A stretch of DNA of 64,000 nt from Hymenobacter pini. GTDB taxonomy: Bacteria; Bacteroidota; Bacteroidia; Cytophagales; Hymenobacteraceae. This document shows, in pieces, positions 44,961 through 52,879 of this stretch (positions are counted from its first letter, which is position 1; each line of letters opens with the position of its first letter). The position numbers and the translations under genes were made by a program. The notes below the pieces were generated by a model. The model had not been told where the DNA came from. It did not search any database and was given only the letters and a program-made list of their open reading frames with translations. The stretch is taken from NCBI RefSeq assembly GCF_020421205.1, contig NZ_JAIZZH010000004.1, positions 186,001 to 250,000 on the forward strand, written 5' to 3'.

Positions 44961-46412
44961 CTACTCAAACCGGATAGCCGCTTTCTGCTCTATCTGCCAG
45001 GAGCCGGCCACTTTGCGCAGCACGCCTTCTTCCTCAGTCACGATGCGCGTGACCGGGCCAGCGGGCTGTTGGTATTTACACGCCTCGCGCAGGGAGTATT
45101 GCGCACTCTGGATGGCGTAGGCGTGCACGGCGGGGTTAGAGGTTACACTGAACGTGGCCAAATCGGGCCACTGCGGGTCCAGGTGAATTTCGTAGATGCT
45201 GTCGTGCTGTGGCTCGTCGGAGAAGTCAAACTCGCTGAACGCTCCGTTCACGGGCACCTTCACGTAGCGCGTCCGTGGTTGGTCGGCGGCAGGCGCAGCC
45301 GAAACCGGCGCGGGTGCGTTGGGCAACTGCACCGGCGGTACGAGGCTGTCAAATTCATCGAGCGGGGCAGCAGCAGGCGGACCGGCGGGAATTGCGGCTG
45401 GGGCTTCGGTACGCTGCACCGGGGCCTGCGGAGCGCTAACAACAGGCGGCGTTACCGGAGCTGGGGTCACGGCCACCGGCTGCGGGGCCGGAGCGGGCGG
45501 GGCCTGTACCGGAGCTTCCGGAGCCGGAGTAGCTTTCGGCGGCGACTGACGTTTCTGCAATTCCTGCTCTACCCGCTGCTGAATCAGTTGCTCCAGCTCG
45601 CGCAGCTGGGCCGGGGAGAAACGGTCGGCCGGTTTGCCACCGCCACTACCGGGGCTGGTTTGTAAGGCGGCAATATCGTCGCGGCGCTTGTCGATGCGGG
45701 CGTTGATTTCCTTCCAGGAAGCGCCAATGCTCCGCTTCAGCAGGGCGTACAGCACCAAGCTCAGCAGGGCCAGAATCAGCGCCAGAGGACCGAAAAACTT
45801 ATTCATTAGGCTCTCCCCTGCTCCGGTAGTTGCTGGCGTAGTGGGAGTAGCCACGCCGGCTTCAGCCAAGCCAGCGTCGCCGGGAGCGGCGGCCGTGACT
45901 TCGTCGGTGGTAGCGGTGGTATCAACAGTTTCGGTAGTAGCCGCTTCGGCAGCGGGCAGGTCGCCAATAGGCGTACCCTGGTCGAGGTAGTTCTTCAGAG
46001 CTGTTTCCAGCTTCATTACGCCAGCCAGCCGGGCAGCATTGCCCTTGCGGGACGGGGAAGTGCGGAGCCGATTGATGATTTCGCGCACCAGCGTCTGCAG
46101 GCGGGAGTTGTCAGAGCCCAGGCCTTTGTACATCACGCCCTGCACCTCCAGCGGCTGGTACAGCGCCGAATACACCCGCTGCTCATCGGCCTTGATGCTT
46201 CCAGCAAAGTCTTTGAGCGGCCCGCCGCATTTCAACTGGCTTTTCAGCTCGGGGTGGCCCGTATCTTCATACACGAACTTGGCCGTAGCGCACCAGATCT
46301 GCACTTTGCGCTCCTCCAGTGTGGGCTGACCAAGGGGCGTTTGGGCACGGCTGCCGGCCGCCAACAGCAGCAGGCCGGTAAGCAGGGAAGCAACGCGGCG
46401 GGAAAGAGTCAT
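44961..46412 (-). CDS. Single-pass protein with periplasmic and cytoplasmic domains (motor cluster)
   Basis: A 483-residue protein. A signal peptide ends near SRAQ, then a periplasmic domain with two cysteines, Cys41 and Cys62, followed by a Thr/Ala-rich stretch. One helix lies at 207-226, then a coiled-coil (about 232-290), a Pro/Ala linker (about 290-390) and a compact C-terminal domain from about 390. The layout suits a link between the periplasm and cytoplasmic filaments or the ATPase. No family is recognised. The gene lies between the actin-like and the MotA-like genes. Confidence 0.78.
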   Translation of the reverse strand: MTLSRRVASLLTGLLLLAAGSRAQTPLGQPTLEERKVQIWCATAKFVYEDTGHPELKSQLKCGGPLKDFAGSIKADEQRVYSALYQPLEVQGVMYKGLGSDNSRLQTLVREIINRLRTSPSRKGNAARLAGVMKLETALKNYLDQGTPIGDLPAAEAATTETVDTTATTDEVTAAAPGDAGLAEAGVATPTTPATTGAGESLMNKFFGPLALILALLSLVLYALLKRSIGASWKEINARIDKRRDDIAALQTSPGSGGGKPADRFSPAQLRELEQLIQQRVEQELQKRQSPPKATPAPEAPVQAPPAPAPQPVAVTPAPVTPPVVSAPQAPVQRTEAPAAIPAGPPAAAPLDEFDSLVPPVQLPNAPAPVSAAPAADQPRTRYVKVPVNGAFSEFDFSDEPQHDSIYEIHLDPQWPDLATFSVTSNPAVHAYAIQSAQYSLREACKYQQPAGPVTRIVTEEEGVLRKVAGSWQIEQKAAIRFE

Positions 46413-46446
46413 AGGGTATTTGGGTAGGAAGGAATCGTAACTGATT

Positions 46447-46526
46447 CCCAGGGTTGAAACCCTTAGCTAATCAGCGGGAATATAAACCACAGACGCTACA
46501 TAGCCCAGGGTTTTAACCCTGGGCTA
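46447..46526. repeat. REP-type hairpin pair
   Basis: The first copy is partly degenerate (CCCAGGGTTGAAACCCTTA from 46447), and the second is a perfect palindrome TAGCCCAGGGTT-TT-AACCCTGGGCTA at 46501-46526. It lies between the anchor and the actin-like genes. Confidence 0.93.
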
Positions 46527-46540
46527 CTGCGCCAGTAGCA

Positions 46541-49500
46541 TTACGCCTGCAGCTCGCGGCTGAGGTTATAGAGTGCCTGTTTCAGCGGCAGGAAGAACAG
46601 CGTTTCCGGCAGGGTTTCGTCGGCGGAGAGCTGGCGCTGAAACTGGTGCAGGCCCAGGCTCAGGCTGTCCTCGATTTCGCGCTGCAGAATGTCCTTCACG
46701 CGCTGACGGTCCACGTCTACACCTACTTCGCGCAGGTAGGGCGCTACTTCGTCGCCTTCGAGTACGAGGGTGAGGTAGTGGCGCACATTTTCCAGCACTT
46801 GGTCTTTCAGGGCAGCATCTACCTGGTTCAGCTTCAGACGCTGCTGGTTGAGCTCGGTGCCTTCCACGGCGCCGCTGTACTTCACCGGCTTGATGCTGTC
46901 GTAGTCCGAGGTATTGGTTTTCTCCTCGAACAGCACGCCGCCGTTGGTAGTAGCCTCCTTGGGGTTGTCGGCCAGGATAACGCGGAAGTTGTGAGGCGGT
47001 TCGGTGCCGGTTACGGCCTGGAAGATGGCCTTCGTAATCTTCTCAATGGCCACCAGGGAGCTGCCACCGGCCAGCAGGCGCAGGTACAGGCTGCCTTTGC
47101 CCGAGAAGCAGAGGTAGCGCGGCGTTTTCAGGCCGAGGTGCTTCACCAACTGCGCCGTGTGGTAGATGATGCTGGTGTAGTGCAGGTAGAACAGCACCCG
47201 CAGCTGCCGGCCTTTGCCCAAGCCCAGGGCCTGCGTAAAGCGCAGGGCATCATCGTACTTAAACAACAGGCTGGTTACGTCCGCGGAGCCGAAATCGGTG
47301 TTGCTGAGGGCAGCGCGCAAGTAGCCTTTGTATTCCTGGTTTTGCTCCGAGTCGGGCAGGCTTTCTACGTGGCCCACGCCGAGGCGCAGGAGGCCATTCT
47401 GCTTGGGTGCGCCCTGCACGCGGGCGTACCCGTCGCCCCACAGATCGTCGCCGGCGAAGCGGAATGAGGTGCTGTAAGCTGGTTTCTGGTCGGCGAAGAG
47501 CAGTAAGTCGGTGGTGCCGCCGCCGATGTCGATGTTCACCACGTTTTCGTCGCGGTTGGGCACTACCTGGTTGGTGGCCGTGAGGTAGTAGTACGGGGCC
47601 ACCGACTCGGTGAGGCAGATGGTGGGGCGGCGGGCCTTGAACACTTGCTGGAAGGCCTCATCCCAGACCTGCTGGAACTGGTTGCGCAGGAACCCGTCGA
47701 AGCTCAGCGGGGCAAACCACACCACGCGGGTATCTTCCAAAATACCGCCGTGCAACGCCGCTTTGTGGCGCAGCAGCAGCAGAATTTCCTTGAAAAACGC
47801 CTCAATGCGCGACACACCCTGCGGGTCCAGCTCCGCCGACCATTTCAGGTTGGTGACGAAACGGTTTTGAGGTAGCTCGGCCGTGGTTTCGGTGTTAATG
47901 CTGAAGCCGATGTTGATGTTGCTGAGCACTTTGGCCGGCTCGTTGGCAAACGACGTGGTTTCGCACACGGCCGTCCGAATCGGGAATTCGTAGGCCGAGC
48001 CGCCTTCTCCCACGAAGCTGGGTACAAACTCCCGGTTTTGCAGGGTGGCAATGTGCGTCCAGATTTGCCCGGCCCCGGTGCGGTAGCGCTGCGCCGCCGA
48101 CAGGCCGGCATCGGCCACCGGGGCGTGCAGCCATTCTACCTGCACATCGGCCTCGCCAATGGTGAGAGGGCGCGGGTGGGCCGTGGGTGAATCGGCGTAG
48201 GCAATGTGGGTATTAGTGGTACCAAAGTCCACCGCGAAGGTGAAGCGACGGGTACCCCGGTCCAGCTCGCGCCAGCGTGGCACCAGCAGCCCCCGGGCCG
48301 GCTCTGCCCCGATGGTGGCGGGCGGGCAGGTCAGCTCGGCCAGGTCGAAGTGGGTGCCGGTGACTTCGTAGTAGGTGCTGCCGGCGGTGGCCATGCTCTT
48401 CTGGGTACGCTCGTAGCGGGTGGCACGGCGGGCGGCCCCCTGCTCCGTAATCCGCTCCCCGTTCACGAAGAACGTGAGGTCGTAGCGGCGGTTGAGCATG
48501 GTGGGCGCGTTATCGGCGTCCACCAGCATCACCTTGTATAGGTCGTTGTATTCGGGTTGGTAGCGCACCTTGTAGAATGGGAACACGCCCACCCCTACGT
48601 TGGCCCGCACAATGCGGCCCTTCTCCAGAATCTCGCGGCCCTGCGCATCCTTGGGGTTTTGGGGGTTCACGTAGTAGCTGCGCTCAAACGTAATGAAGCG
48701 CCCCGCCTGCACCGGCACCCGCAGCTGCACACGCACGTGGCTCAGGTCGATGGTGAAGGTGACTAGCTCGGCCAGCTCGTTTTCGGTGAAATACTCAAAA
48801 AACGCCTGTTTTAGCGGCAACAGGTAGGGAAACCGGGCGCGGCCCTGCCCGTCGGCCCCGTACTGGAACGTGACTTTGCCGGTGTGGAAGCGCTGGGTAT
48901 TCAGTTCGTAGGGTAGTTCCACCAGCGAATCTTCCAGCAGGTCGCCCACCGTGAGGTAGGGATACTTGAAGCCTTTGCCGGGCAGCACGCGGCTTTCCAG
49001 GGCCAGCTCGTCGTAGTAGGGCACCGGCGTACGGTCGTCCCAGGGCTGACCGTTGAGGTAGTTGGCCCCGGGCATGGTCAGGTTGGGACGCAGCACCAAG
49101 GGGCGCGGCCGGCCGCCGATGGCCTCACGGGTGGGCTGGATGAACAGGTCGGAACTGGTAACGGCCGACTGGTCGGCGCGGCCGGGTAGCGGGACGCCTT
49201 TCACGCTTACCAGGTTGCCTTGCACGTCGGCCAGGGCCGGGTAGCGGGCGGCAAATTGCTGGGCGCTCCGGTCGCCCTGCATCTGGAGCTGGTTGATTTT
49301 GCTCCGGTCGAGGCCAGCGTACACGCTGCCGGCAAACTCGCGGCGCTGCAGCTGCGGATACGCCAAAAACAGCTCGTACACGAACTCCCGGAACTGCGGG
49401 TCCCGGTCCTCGAGCAGCACCGTCTGCTTATCGAAGTAGTGCCCGCGGGCTTGGGGCCGCTCGAGGTCCAGCGGCGTAGTGGCCGGACCAGTGAACAGGA

Positions 49501-50008
49501 TGGTCAGCGGCGAAGTACCACCCAGCAGGCGCGTGCCGCCCGCCAGCTCCGGCGACTCATAGTACACCAGGTACATGTCGGTGAAGTCGCGGAACCGCTC
49601 GTCCTGCATGTACAGCTGCAGGGTTTCGCCCAGCAGGCGCGTACCCTCGTCCTGCCGCATCCGCCGGATTTCGGCCTCGGCATTCCAGCGGCGCAACGTG
49701 ATTTTGCGGCCCGCCTGGGTGTAGAGGTGGTAGTTGTAGAGCAACTCCAGCAAATCCCAGAAGTGCGTGGTCAACTCATGGTACACCGAGCCGGGGTTGC
49801 GCTGCCCCTCCCGGGCCAGGAAGTCGAAAGCCGTTTCGAACAAGTGCATCCGCGCAAACGGCGTTGGGATGCTCACGGCCAGGTTGCGCGACTTACCGCC
49901 GGCAGGGTCCGTGACGGTGTTGATTTCGGTGCTGGTGACGGGGGCGGTTTTCTGCCAGCCCTGCACCTGCTGGGAGCCGTTGTTATGTAAGCGAAGGACT
50001 TTGGCCAT
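46541..50008 (-). CDS. Giant actin/Hsp70-fold ATPase, SrfB-like (motor cluster)
   Basis: A 1155-residue cytosolic protein. Residues 1 to about 590 are a large domain without a recognised motif. At 594 the sequence DFGTTNTHIAYADS is the phosphate-1 motif of the actin/Hsp70/FtsA superfamily, and at 827 DIGGGTTDLLL is phosphate-2. A C-terminal region contains a FSGKGSLYLRLL segment, the adenosine motif type. Length and layout recall the SrfB proteins known from Salmonella srfABC, a tentative match. In the cluster it may bind the tubulin-like protein or the motor tail. The start at 50008 is ATG. Confidence 0.8.
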   Translation of the reverse strand: MAKVLRLHNNGSQQVQGWQKTAPVTSTEINTVTDPAGGKSRNLAVSIPTPFARMHLFETAFDFLAREGQRNPGSVYHELTTHFWDLLELLYNYHLYTQAGRKITLRRWNAEAEIRRMRQDEGTRLLGETLQLYMQDERFRDFTDMYLVYYESPELAGGTRLLGGTSPLTILFTGPATTPLDLERPQARGHYFDKQTVLLEDRDPQFREFVYELFLAYPQLQRREFAGSVYAGLDRSKINQLQMQGDRSAQQFAARYPALADVQGNLVSVKGVPLPGRADQSAVTSSDLFIQPTREAIGGRPRPLVLRPNLTMPGANYLNGQPWDDRTPVPYYDELALESRVLPGKGFKYPYLTVGDLLEDSLVELPYELNTQRFHTGKVTFQYGADGQGRARFPYLLPLKQAFFEYFTENELAELVTFTIDLSHVRVQLRVPVQAGRFITFERSYYVNPQNPKDAQGREILEKGRIVRANVGVGVFPFYKVRYQPEYNDLYKVMLVDADNAPTMLNRRYDLTFFVNGERITEQGAARRATRYERTQKSMATAGSTYYEVTGTHFDLAELTCPPATIGAEPARGLLVPRWRELDRGTRRFTFAVDFGTTNTHIAYADSPTAHPRPLTIGEADVQVEWLHAPVADAGLSAAQRYRTGAGQIWTHIATLQNREFVPSFVGEGGSAYEFPIRTAVCETTSFANEPAKVLSNINIGFSINTETTAELPQNRFVTNLKWSAELDPQGVSRIEAFFKEILLLLRHKAALHGGILEDTRVVWFAPLSFDGFLRNQFQQVWDEAFQQVFKARRPTICLTESVAPYYYLTATNQVVPNRDENVVNIDIGGGTTDLLLFADQKPAYSTSFRFAGDDLWGDGYARVQGAPKQNGLLRLGVGHVESLPDSEQNQEYKGYLRAALSNTDFGSADVTSLLFKYDDALRFTQALGLGKGRQLRVLFYLHYTSIIYHTAQLVKHLGLKTPRYLCFSGKGSLYLRLLAGGSSLVAIEKITKAIFQAVTGTEPPHNFRVILADNPKEATTNGGVLFEEKTNTSDYDSIKPVKYSGAVEGTELNQQRLKLNQVDAALKDQVLENVRHYLTLVLEGDEVAPYLREVGVDVDRQRVKDILQREIEDSLSLGLHQFQRQLSADETLPETLFFLPLKQALYNLSRELQA

Positions 50009-50024
50009 ATCGTTTTCCAGGGTT

Positions 50025-50185
50025 CCCAGGGTTAAAACCCTGGGCTAGTTAGCGGTTCTGTTCTTAGTTGGCGGAGTGGTACTGGGCAGATGGTTCAGGC
50101 GGCGTGGGTGTCCCAGGACTGAAGTCCTGGGCTACGGAGCGGGTTGCTCGGTTTTCGCTGACTAGCCCAGGGCTTCAGCCCTGGG
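50025..50185. repeat. Three REP hairpins upstream of the transposase gene
   Basis: Perfect 9+2+9 hairpins at 50025-50044, 50112-50131 and 50166-50185, each of the form CCCAGG...CCTGGG with variable middle (for example CCCAGGGCT-TC-AGCCCTGGG). The latter two form an inverted pair. Flanking GCTAC, GCTAG and CTAGC correspond to an NTAG tetranucleotide before the hairpin. Confidence 0.95.
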
Positions 50186-50205
50186 TCGTCCACGCCGCCC
50201 ACACC

Positions 50206-50634
50206 TCATGGTACCCGCGCCATCTTTTCCAGCATTTCCATTTCCTGCCAGTAATTCTGCTCTTGGTGGTGCTTTTCCTGATTGCGGATGTAGTTACGCA
50301 CCCGTTCCACATGCGACGGACTGACGGAAAACGCACCATAGCCATTCTGCCAGCCAAAGGTGAAATCCGTCAGACCCTGCTCATTTACCCAATGCGCGCT
50401 TTTGCCTTTGAGCTGTTGCATCACCAAATCCAGCCGGTCAGTGGTGCGCAACGAAAGCAGACAGTGTACATGGTCTTGAACGCCGTTCAAAAAGTTGAGG
50501 TGGATGCTGCCGGTTTCTGCAATGTGCCGAATCTGATTAAACAGCACTGGCTTCAATTCCGCCGTGAGCCAAGGCTGCCGGTTTTTGGTAGCCCACGTCA
50601 CATGCACCCACAACGACTGAAAAACGTGGCTCAT
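50206..50634 (-). CDS. REP-associated (IS200/Y1-type) transposase
   Basis: A 142-residue single-strand HUH transposase. His55-Val-His57 in QDHVHCLLSL is the metal site and Tyr115 in VRNYIRNQEKHH the catalytic tyrosine; FGWQNGYGAFSVS precedes it, as in the family. It ends soon after EMEMLEKMARVP, slightly shorter than many IS200 proteins. REP hairpin pairs lie on both sides, as in RAYT systems, which mobilise or maintain REPs. The gene sits inside the motor cluster between the tubulin-like and actin-like genes, on the same strand. Confidence 0.93.
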   Translation of the reverse strand: MSHVFQSLWVHVTWATKNRQPWLTAELKPVLFNQIRHIAETGSIHLNFLNGVQDHVHCLLSLRTTDRLDLVMQQLKGKSAHWVNEQGLTDFTFGWQNGYGAFSVSPSHVERVRNYIRNQEKHHQEQNYWQEMEMLEKMARVP

Positions 50635-50659
50635 ACGTCTCGTTCTGGCGGCTCGGCGT

Positions 50660-50742
50660 CCCAGGGTTGAAACTTGGATTAAGGAGCGTTTTGCAATGAA
50701 TAATCATCCTCCCACTGACTAGCCCAGGGTTTCAACCCTGGG
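50660..50742. repeat. REP hairpin pair on the other side of the transposase
   Basis: A degenerate copy (CCCAGGGTTGAAACTTGG from 50660) and a perfect CCCAGGGTT-TC-AACCCTGGG hairpin (50723-50742). Confidence 0.93.
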
Positions 50743-50769
50743 ACACCTGGGACGGCCGGGCCGCGTGGC

Positions 50770-52218
50770 CTACACCACCTTCACCTTCTCCTCAAACGCC
50801 TTGTCTGTTACATCATAAAACAGCTCTAGTAGCTTGCGGAAGCTGTCGGGTTCCTGGATAGACTTTTCGGTTTTGTTGAGCGAGTCGAGCAAGTAATTGT
50901 GGCTGAGACCTTTGTTGAAGAAATCGGACCACTTCTTTTCCACCGGCCGGCCCAGAATCATGGCGTTGAAGTCGTCCGTCTGCAGGTCGAAGGGGCGGAA
51001 GGCGCGGCGGTTTTGGGCCAGCTCCTGCAGCCATTGGTCAGCGCCCAGGTCTTGGCCGTGCAGGAAGTTGTTCAGCTCCCGGAAGATGGGCTCGTTGCGC
51101 AAAGCGTAGTCCAGCTTCAGGTTGTCGGCGTAGGGGGCTTTATCGGTGGGCAGGTGCTGCTTGTGGTAGCGCGTGAAGTACAGGAACTGCGTGAGCTGCT
51201 TGGCAATAATTTCACGCGACTCATCGGGCAAGTGGCTGAACTGAATTTCCGGGGCGTCGGTCTGCAGGCCGTACTCATGGAAGTGCGGGCCGCCAGTGCG
51301 CAGCTCGGAGGCCGAGTAGCGCATGAAGTCCACGATGCTCAGGGCGGCCAGCAGCTCAATTACGTGGGCCTTGTTTTTCTGCTGGGTACCGCCGGGCTGG
51401 TTCTCGTAGGGCGTATCGGGCGTATCGGCTAGGTAGTACAGCGCGTCGAGGCCCTGCAGGTTGTGCTCGTAGTAGCTGAGCGCCGCCTTGGTTTTCGTCA
51501 GGAAGTTATTGGAGTCGATGACGGCGTTATCCTCGCTCTGCAGGGCGAAATAGGGCATCACCGTGACGGCTCCGGTGGGCGCGTCGCGCAGGTAGCGGGC
51601 GTTGCTGAGGCGGGTGTTCGTGTCCTTCAGGTTTTTCAGCATCAGTGGGAAGCCCGCCGCACCCGTACCGCCGAAGATGCTCGACACGAAAAACACCCGG
51701 TCACCATCCTGGAAGTTGTCGGCAAAAAACCGCATTTCGGGGCTTTCTACCAGCTTATTCAGCACAATGCTACCCACATTAGGGGAGCCCCGGAAGCCGA
51801 TAGTGAGCGGGCTTTCCAGGTTATCTTGCGTGAACAGCAAATCCACCAGTCCCTTCGAGTCCACCGACAGCCCGTCGTAGTGCAGGTACTGCCGGAAGCT
51901 CTGGTTGATACCACCAAAATCGAAGATGAAGGTATCCTTCACCGAGCCGTTCACATCCTGTGAAATGCCGCTCAGCGTGCTGATATCGGTCTTGAAGAAG
52001 CCTTCTTCGCGGGGGCCGAGGCGCTTGTAAATCTGCTGGTAGGTTTGCAGCAGCTGCACCGTGCGGTTCATGTCGCCGTTGTGGGCGTCGGGGTCGATGA
52101 TGATGGGCACCACCCGGTCACAGTTGGGCAGATCAACGCCCGCGGCCAGCAGCATGGTCAGGGAGCGAATCACGCGGGAACCCGTGCCGCCAATGCCGAA
52201 TAAAAAGAGTTTAGCCAT
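50770..52218 (-). CDS. Tubulin-like protein (Tubulin_2 type), motor cluster
   Basis: A 482-residue protein of the tubulin/FtsZ superfamily. MAKLFLFGIGGTGSRVIRSL opens with a nucleotide-loop-like motif (residues 7-13), IDPD occurs at 41-44, and FGGTGAAGFP at 182-191 corresponds to the GGGTGSG T4 loop of FtsZ/tubulin. The C-terminal half is helical without recognised motifs. The start at 52218 removes a 19-residue leader. Such proteins are usually only annotated as tubulin-like with unknown polymerisation. It follows the three-helix gene and precedes the REP-flanked transposase. Confidence 0.85.
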   Translation of the reverse strand: MAKLFLFGIGGTGSRVIRSLTMLLAAGVDLPNCDRVVPIIIDPDAHNGDMNRTVQLLQTYQQIYKRLGPREEGFFKTDISTLSGISQDVNGSVKDTFIFDFGGINQSFRQYLHYDGLSVDSKGLVDLLFTQDNLESPLTIGFRGSPNVGSIVLNKLVESPEMRFFADNFQDGDRVFFVSSIFGGTGAAGFPLMLKNLKDTNTRLSNARYLRDAPTGAVTVMPYFALQSEDNAVIDSNNFLTKTKAALSYYEHNLQGLDALYYLADTPDTPYENQPGGTQQKNKAHVIELLAALSIVDFMRYSASELRTGGPHFHEYGLQTDAPEIQFSHLPDESREIIAKQLTQFLYFTRYHKQHLPTDKAPYADNLKLDYALRNEPIFRELNNFLHGQDLGADQWLQELAQNRRAFRPFDLQTDDFNAMILGRPVEKKWSDFFNKGLSHNYLLDSLNKTEKSIQEPDSFRKLLELFYDVTDKAFEEKVKVV

Positions 52219-52222
52219 GAGG

Positions 52223-52322
52223 AGTAGTGAGTATTGGGTATTGAGTAGATAGAAGCGGGTTTGAGTTTGCAGCACGGTTGACTTGTCGCCAACTCACTAC
52301 TCAATACCCAGTACTCAATACT
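52223..52322. repeat. Inverted repeat with heptameric arms
   Basis: Arms at 52223-52248 and 52297-52322, complementary over 26 bases with two mismatches, read GAGTAGT/GAGTATT/GGGTATT/GAGTAG in 7-base register. The right arm covers part of the stop codon of the three-helix gene. Confidence 0.9.
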
Positions 52323-52713
52323 AAAACGGGGTGGTGCTGGCGTTGGTAGAGCCGCGCTTGAACACCAACGAGAAAACGAAAAACCAGATCAGGGCCAGGA
52401 TGGCATTCCAAGTAGCCAGCCAGTAGATGTAGCTGTGGTCGGTTACCTGTTGGGAATGGGCCTGCCAGATGGTTACCAAGAAGGCAATCAGCGCGTTCAA
52501 CACCAGGAATACGCTCCAGTGCCGGCCCTTGTTGAAGGTAGCCACGCCCATAGCCCGGTTGATAAGCAAGTAGAAAATCAGCGCCAGCCCGGCGGAAACA
52601 CCCAAATTCAGCAGCCCCAGGTTCGGGAAAACCACGTCGCGGTACACGGGGGTATCGGCCGGGGGCTGGGGGTTACCGATGAGCTCGTAGAGGAAGCGGA
52701 AGAATGCTTTCAT
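52321..52713 (-). CDS. Three-helix membrane protein, motor cluster
   Basis: A 130-residue protein with three helices, about residues 33-53, 66-84 and 97-119. It starts MKAFFRFLYELIGNP at 52713. No family is recognised. Its start lies 166 bases after the end of the lipoprotein gene and its end about 100 bases before the tubulin-like gene start. Likely function is membrane placement of the cluster products, by inference only. Confidence 0.7.
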   Translation of the reverse strand: MKAFFRFLYELIGNPQPPADTPVYRDVVFPNLGLLNLGVSAGLALIFYLLINRAMGVATFNKGRHWSVFLVLNALIAFLVTIWQAHSQQVTDHSYIYWLATWNAILALIWFFVFSLVFKRGSTNASTTPF

Positions 52714-52879
52714 GGAAAGAGGTGAGGCCGGACTCCGGGCCGGCAACCCGTGGAACGATGAGAAGGAAACGAAATTGTGAGGCTGGCTATCAGATGCTCC
52801 TTGCCATCAAGGAACGAAAACCGTTCCAAATCGACAGACCACCAACCAGTAGCCGAACACAAGCAGCTCAGCCGTAGCG

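Noticed and set aside
50068..50670. Plus-strand 200-codon frame over the REP/RAYT region
   Set aside because: It runs opposite the transposase and through REP hairpins; no recognisable protein features.
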